Shown here: positions 58,251 to 64,000 of the stretch, piece by piece | How the letters are laid out: each line of letters begins with the position of its first letter | Numbering within the stretch: the stretch's first letter is position 1 | NCBI GenBank assembly: GCA_936440205.1 | Contig: OW387148.1 | Coordinates: 20,081,961-20,145,960 of the forward strand | DNA length: 64,000 bases | DNA from: Lepidonotus clava | Taxonomy: Eukaryota; Annelida; Polychaeta; Phyllodocida; Polynoidae | Direction: 5' to 3' | Made by a program: the position numbers and the translations under genes | Notes under the pieces: generated by a model | Database searches by the model: none | What the model was told of the DNA's origin: nothing | The model's input: only the letters and a program-made list of their open reading frames with translations

Positions 58251-61200
58251 GAGATAAATGAGATTTGGTGTGTTTTAATTTGTAAATAGCTTTGGGTGTA
58301 TGAGGCTGGCCAGCAGCTCCATGTTTGTGTGATTTTAAATGAACGACATGAGTGAGTCAATATTTTGAGAGTGCCGTTGAAAGAAGAGTGAAGAGCTGCC
58401 AACGTAGTAGAAGGGCAGGACTAGTTGTGTAGGGACAGGACATACGCCGGGACTGGCTCCCTAAAAATGTTTTTAAACCTTTGTTAAAGCAATTCGCTTG
58501 TGTCAAGTTTACTCCCCTTCTCTCCTTAAATAAATCTGATATCCGTCATAATTGATTTTCACATAATAATTTGATAAGAAACTAACAGTTTTTATTGAGT
58601 AATGTCATACGTGTACTTCAGTTTATGAGTGTCTCATTTATCAAAATATTGTTTCATGAATGCTAACGTATAATTTGTAAAGGATCTTGGAAGAACAAGT
58701 TTAGTGTTTATCTTCGATAACTTATATATATATATGTAACGTGTGATAACGATTTTCAATCGATAATATATTGAAACTTTATTTCTGACAGATTCAGATT
58801 TTACGAATTGTATATACATTACTTGATCATTGTCGGGAAAATGAATATGATCTCTAAAAATGAAAAATGAAACAAAACTATTTTATCTGGTACCTTCCAA
58901 AGATAGTATTCCTTTGGAGTTAAAATAAGAACGGAGAAAAAGGTGCATTCACTTAATTAACCGCTATGTCAATCCGTCAAAAGTGTGTGCCATTGGGTGA
59001 AATGATGCCCAAAAAGGAGAGAAGTCTGATAGTGAATCATAATGCCTAGCGTGCAAAAATCACGAGATACTCAAGTTTACATGTATCAAGTATATCCAAG
59101 TTGAGGTGGTTTGATTGTCACTTTTCCCCGAATCCTTAATGGTGGCAGGTTTGGGTGGTAAAACAATGAACGTCGTAACGCAACGCCACTTGGCGCCATG
59201 TCATAATTAACAAATAATAGACCGAAAGTAAAAATTGTCTGCTCAAGGTTAAGCACAAAAATCGAAAAGTTTTAATACCAAAATTACTGCAAAATATTCT
59301 GAAAAAGTACAATTTGTGTTGCCTTTGTGTTACTCATCCTTGTCATTTGACACAATTAGTTATCGGAATTCTACTTTCTAATAACTGTGTCATCGATGTT
59401 AAATGCTGTATATTTCCGCCCGGTATTTACAGTTAAGAAGCTTGTTTCCCTAGTGTACGTGTGAACATAGTCGATGTATAGAAAAAAAAACTGCGTTCGT
59501 CACTAGATATTATCCAAAAGAAGCTGGTATTTTCCCCTCAAATTTTCACAATCGTGCAATGTTTATAAATCGACGAGTATAAGCACTGTACATTGTAGGA
59601 TTAAACCACCGAGGTCCAATTTACCCATCATTATTAAAAAGGCGACTTTATAGGTCATTTGAGTTAATGCTGGTAATTTGGCTTCAAACTATATAGAATG
59701 CCCCATATATGTTCGCTGGGTAAGGTCGTGATCTAGAGAACTCTACACACTTAGTGGCTCCAGGCCAGCGCCCTCCGTTTGTGGGTGTTACAGTGGTGGT
59801 CTAAAAAGCAGAGTGTACAAAAATGTGGGCTGCTAGTTCGGACAGCTGTACTTGAGATAATAACAGAACCGCACGACATATGTAACTTTGGGGGGAAAAA
59901 CTACCAACGATAGAATAATATCAAAATGAAGATTCCTAGAATCACCATAATGATATTTTATCCCCAATTTCAATATACCAAGTTTTGTAACCATCAAGGG
60001 ATCTGTAAAAGATGTAACTGCTGTGAATTGTGCCAAATAAGCTAAGGTTAGCTTAAGGCTGAGAAGGAGTACTATCTTTTTTTTTGATATTAAGGATTTA
60101 GGATTTACATATTAAACATTTCTCACATGTTTATTACTTGGCATAAGCCTTCACCTTTTAAATTCTGATTACTAGATTTAAGTGGCATTCCCACATAATA
60201 CATAAGTTGCATTCTTTTCAACATATATCATTTAAATATTTTTGGTGAATAATATTTCTGGGTAAATAAAGCATATCTTGAATTGTGTAGATAAAAACCT
60301 GAACTTGTGATAGTATGGCGATGGCTCTGACAACACATGCCAGACAGGACAACATACATGGGTGGCCTTAAATAGAAGTTAAGTCAAATTAGAAATTAAA
60401 ACATTTGAACTTGAACAAACTGCCATTTAATATATCTTCGTAATCCGAGATAGGCAAAATATTTTTTCATATGTAATAAGTGGCCTACGATAGGGGTTGA
60501 TGGGAGCACAAGGTGAGGTACGCAGAGTGTGATAGGACCGAGTGAGGGTTGCTTATCAAACCAGACCCTGGTCAACCACGTGATAACCAAACCGTTTGTA
60601 GCGCCGACCTACTGCTTTAGTAGTACATGCAGTATAACAAGTAACATTCTGCTCAAGTAACGTTAATGATTTTACAGTATCGAGTATAGCGTTGCCTGTT
60701 GATATCGTGTCGTAAAAGGTGAATGTGTAAAAAAAATTATAAAACCGAAACAGTTGTTCATTAAAAAGGAATAGGTGTCTTTGTATTAGGGAAATAGCTT
60801 TTATGAGTCCTGTGTGACAGGATTGGAGGGAATTGGTCAGAAATGCAAAGTTTGAGAATTCAAACGGCAAAAGTAAAGTATCTGTATTGTGCAGAAAATA
60901 AGTATTAGTTGTCATTCCGGGTATAACATGTACCGAAATATCCCTATGATAGAAGTCTTGTGTAGACTGTCTCATATTTGCCATATTTACATTATGAGAC
61001 TTCATAATAATCTGTGAACCAAAGAAGGTATTCGAAATAAGAAGAAACCGTCGAGTAAAAGATGTAGTGAATTTAGGATCTCCAAAACAGAAGTCTAGAA
61101 ATGCATTATAGAGTGTGTAACAGTTTTCTTTCAAATATTATTCTCTCCCAACTCCTCCATCATTCCCCTACCTACCTAACCGTCGCTGAAGTAGACGGTT

Positions 61201-61760
61201 CTATAACTTATTCTTTGTGTTGTAAATGCTGTAGATGTATGTGTAAACTCCCCTCTGGTTACCATTAACTGTGTATATTGTAGATTACAATAAAATGTTC
61301 ATATTGATCAGAAAGGCTGTTCTGAGTTGTATGTGTCTTTTTAGTAAATATTTAGGGTCGGAAACTGCCATTCTTAGGTTGAAATTTAAAACGGATGTCA
61401 CTTCGAATTTAAAGTCAATTCAATTTTGGAATAGAACTACCTTTCTCAGCACATGGCATTTGTATTTGTGAAATCTTGTGTTAATTTTAGGTTATTTAAA
61501 TCAACATTTTAGGTCGGCTCTCATTTCTGAAATGCCCTTGCATTATCCTGCCGGTAATTTCTGAAATGCGAGTTGGGAGAACGTCCCTCATAATCCCAAC
61601 AAACCTTGAGATTAGCCATGAGAGGCGAGGATTTGATCTTAAATGTTACAGAAATATTGAAATTTACTGAAACTCGAGGCCTAACGGAAAGTTAGTATAG
61701 GCTGTTACATTACACACTTAATTCCGATCATGCGAAATCCGAGCAAGGAAGGGCATGGAC
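58251..61760. other. Kinase 3' region; no confident gene
   Basis: Polyadenylation signals on the plus strand at 58,529, near 60,264 and near 61,289 leave the 3' UTR length open. A minus-strand frame of about 193 codons (60,556-61,137), or 150 codons from its first ATG, is Phe-rich and AT-rich, with no recognised motif and no splice support. I regard it as unproven. Confidence 0.45.
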
Positions 61761-61856
61761 AACATTTATTATGAAGGAGTCCATGAACCATATACATTTC
61801 TAACGAGCTTTGGGAAATAAAGCATTCAAAATATGTGTATTCTTAGATGCTTTACA

Positions 61857-61862
61857 TTTATT
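61857..61862 (-). terminator. Polyadenylation signal of FAM43-like gene
   Basis: AATAAA on the minus strand about 95 bases after the stop codon. A second one lies at 61,765-61,770. Confidence 0.6.
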
Positions 61863-61956
61863 AACTCGAATAATTCTTTTAGTTAAATTATGTTTTCTAA
61901 TCCAATACAGACCTATAATTATAGCAATGAAAAAAGTGACGTGGTCAAAAAATTAC

Positions 61957-62694
61957 TCAAAAACACTCTGAACTGAGTGGATGAGAGACCAGGTCGGGTT
62001 TAGGCAGTGACGTCACCTCCTTACCCGGAATGTCCAGTTCACAGATCCCCTCCGACCTTTCCTTAATATCTCCATTCTCCGACTTAATATCCCCATCTTC
62101 CAGGGGAACCTCCTGCGTCTCCCCTGTTTGTTTTTGAGTCAGAGCTGCGTGAAACAGTTTGCTGGACTCCAGGGCGGCCTGTACGTCTTTGTACAGGGCG
62201 TGGAAGGCCTGCTGGAGTTGATAGGCCAGGAGTTTAGCCCTGCGGTCAGTCTTAACCCTCACAGCGTGGCACTCCAGCTGGAAACCCGACTGATTCTCCT
62301 GGTGGAAGATCCAGGCGAATACACAGGGGTCGACGGGGTGGTCCCCGCTGCAGTAGGAGATGCGGGAGATGTTGAAGGCCTGGGTGTGGGTGACCTTACA
62401 GGCCACGTCCACGTGGTAGAAGACCAGGCCGTGGGGCTTCACGTCAAGGTAGATGTGGTCCATGTCGGCACAGTCCAGGCTGGCCTTGTCCAGGAGTAGG
62501 GACACGGCGTTCTCCGTACACCCCTGACCGCTGGGGTCGGAGACAGGTACCCGGCCCAGGTAGAGGCCCCGGTGGGCCCGGGTGTAGGTGGTCGGGTCCT
62601 CCCTATCCTGGGACCCCGCTCTCATCAACGAACGACCCTCCTGTAATTCGATATTGTCCGTCTTCGCCGCGTTTTTACTGCGACGGGTCCACAT
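61957..62694 (-). CDS. FAM43-like PTB/PID-domain protein
   Basis: A 245-residue product. I start at ATG 62,694 because it has an excellent context (TCCACCATG) and because the longer open frame upstream crosses an acceptor, TTTGCAG, at 62,711; the exon therefore begins at about 62,710 with a short 5' UTR. A PTB/PID domain spans roughly residues 34-175. It opens YLGRVPVSD then GCTENAV, and later reads RISYCSGDHP, FAWIFHQE and ECHAVRV. This order (YLGN-like strand, GC-T, tYC, vFAWvyrhE, l-CHAV) is that of FAM43A/B. PTB domains bind NPxY-type peptides; the role of FAM43 is poorly known. After the domain come about 70 polar, acidic residues, so the protein is shorter than the vertebrate forms as I recall them. 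Upstream non-coding exons would lie beyond the window or unseen. Confidence 0.8.
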   Translation of the reverse strand: MWTRRSKNAAKTDNIELQEGRSLMRAGSQDREDPTTYTRAHRGLYLGRVPVSDPSGQGCTENAVSLLLDKASLDCADMDHIYLDVKPHGLVFYHVDVACKVTHTQAFNISRISYCSGDHPVDPCVFAWIFHQENQSGFQLECHAVRVKTDRRAKLLAYQLQQAFHALYKDVQAALESSKLFHAALTQKQTGETQEVPLEDGDIKSENGDIKERSEGICELDIPGKEVTSLPKPDLVSHPLSSECF

Positions 62695-62710
62695 GGTGGA
62701 GAACACGGAT
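62695..62710 (-). promoter_or_regulatory. 5' UTR part of FAM43-like last exon
   Basis: Sixteen bases between the acceptor (TTTGCAG, minus strand) and the ATG. The presence of an acceptor implies at least one upstream exon. Confidence 0.55.
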
Positions 62711-63068
62711 CTGCAAAGGATATAATTATTGTTGTACACAAGGGAAGGTTTTCATTCTTTTCGCTGTATAGAAGTCAAAAGTGAATTATCGCCGAATTAT
62801 GCTTCCCAAGCGAAGTTTGATTATCAAACGTTCTTTCGTGACCTGGCGACGGCATGTTAGTAGGACCGTGCTATATAAAGGTATACAGGCATTCGTAATT
62901 ATGCGACCTAGAAAAATATGTAATCGTAGATGTAAGTAATACCAATTTTGATTAAATGATTTATACTTTTCAGTGATGAAATTGTCTAAGTAGTCAGTAG
63001 ACTATGAAAGTGATAAATTGTTAAAACCTTTTTTCTCATAGATTCTAACTAGGAGGAAAGTCATGCCG

Positions 63069-63178
63069 CAGGGGCAGATCCTGAGGGTAGGGGGGTGTTG
63101 CCCCCCACCCCTGCCTTTTCGCCCTCTATTTTTCTAATATGTAGGCGTCCCCTTCTTGAATTCCTAGATCCGCCACTG
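63069..63178. mobile_element. G/C-tract MITE, copy E
   Basis: CAGGGGCAGATCCTGAGGG on the left, TAGATCCGCCACTG on the right, with flanks TGCCG and TGCCA, a near-match 5-base duplication. Same family as copies A-D. Confidence 0.65.
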
Positions 63179-64000
63179 TGCCAGAAGTTTGAAAATGCAT
63201 ATCCCAAATTTCAATTTTCTATAATCAGAGATGCCAATTTTCCTACTCTTGTAGGATTTCCTCCTTTTTGGTGATTTTGGATTGTGCAACTGATTTTTCC
63301 TACATTACCTTAACATCTGTTTTAGAGTATTTTTGTGTAATTTTCAAGCTAATTGAATACAAATTCAATGTTAGATTTGTATTCCTAAAGGTCATTTCCC
63401 TCCTAGTTGCTTCTAGAAAAGAAAGTAGGAAAAGTATTTACTTTTCCTAATTTTTTATCAGTCAGGAGTAGAATTTCTGTAAAATACGTACTCTCACGGT
63501 ACACTGTATGTTAATGTTAAAATTCTACTGACTCTTAAAAACAACTTTTTCTTTGGAATATGGACCTGATATCTCCTCTACTTCATCTCCTCCATGCAAA
63601 CAGTACTAGTATAGCCCTGAATCCCCCTACATAGGTTAGGTTACGATGCTTACTCGTAGATGGCACCACAAGTACCTTGATGGGTCTACTAGTTGTAACA
63701 GTGGCTGAATGGATGAAACAGGTGCTCTCATCGATGGGTTCACTCAACCGTTGGCTTTAATCTAATTAATCTATAAGTTACAATGAAATCCCTCCAGAAG
63801 CCAGGTGGAGCTTCTGACCACTCTGACAAATCCCCCCAACTTTCCAGTCTCATTCTCTGCAGTCAGTTCCAGATTGCTGTTGTTGTTTTGTGTCTGTGTG
63901 TTTGTGTGTACATATTACAGTGTATTTCTGTTTGACTTAAACAGTGCTCTCCTCCAAAAATTACGGTCACACATAATTACAGTCACCTGTTATATTTACG

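Noticed and set aside
62128-62499. Plus-strand 123-codon frame over the FAM43-like exon
   Set aside because: It is the antisense shadow of the PTB-domain coding sequence.

Overview
This window is nuclear DNA from an animal, most likely a marine invertebrate. Genes are split by long AT-rich introns with GT-AG borders. There are no bacterial-style operons. Introns carry many short non-autonomous DNA transposons, one LINE tail with a poly-A, and a minisatellite. The palindrome TAGGCCTA is strikingly frequent. The phylum cannot be fixed from sequence alone.

Layout: (1) 1-2.9 kb shows no gene. (2) 3.0-5.3 kb holds one large uninterrupted plus-strand ORF for a 755-residue acidic protein with two or three WH2-like motifs; it may be a separate gene or a large alternative exon of the next gene. 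(3) 8.2-42.7 kb holds the 3' part of a plus-strand espin (ESPN) gene: a GC-rich proline-rich exon, a WH2 exon, three small linker exons, and three exons that encode the C-terminal actin-bundling module with three P-x-W motifs. An alternative first exon at 38.85 kb, behind a promoter-like stretch, would make a short espin with only the bundling module. Ankyrin exons expected at the N-terminus are not in the window. (4) 42.7-48.3 kb is intergenic, with an ATF/CREB-like site cluster and short G/C-rich transposons. (5) 48.3-58.25 kb holds a plus-strand eight-exon gene for a divergent 462-residue protein kinase, with an ETS/NRF1-type promoter and two short upstream ORFs. (6) 58.3-61.9 kb shows no convincing gene. 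(7) 61.96-62.71 kb holds, on the minus strand, the last coding exon of a FAM43-like PTB/PID-domain gene. (8) The remainder is repeats and AT-rich sequence.

Functionally, the espin gene and the adjacent acidic ORF both point to actin-bundle biology (microvilli, stereocilia or similar protrusions). Several CTCF-like and RFX X-box-like motifs lie inside the espin introns, suggesting that the long introns carry regulatory sequence. The kinase and FAM43-like genes converge tail to tail and have no evident functional link to espin. All exon calls come from reading splice sites and frames by eye; no database search was run.
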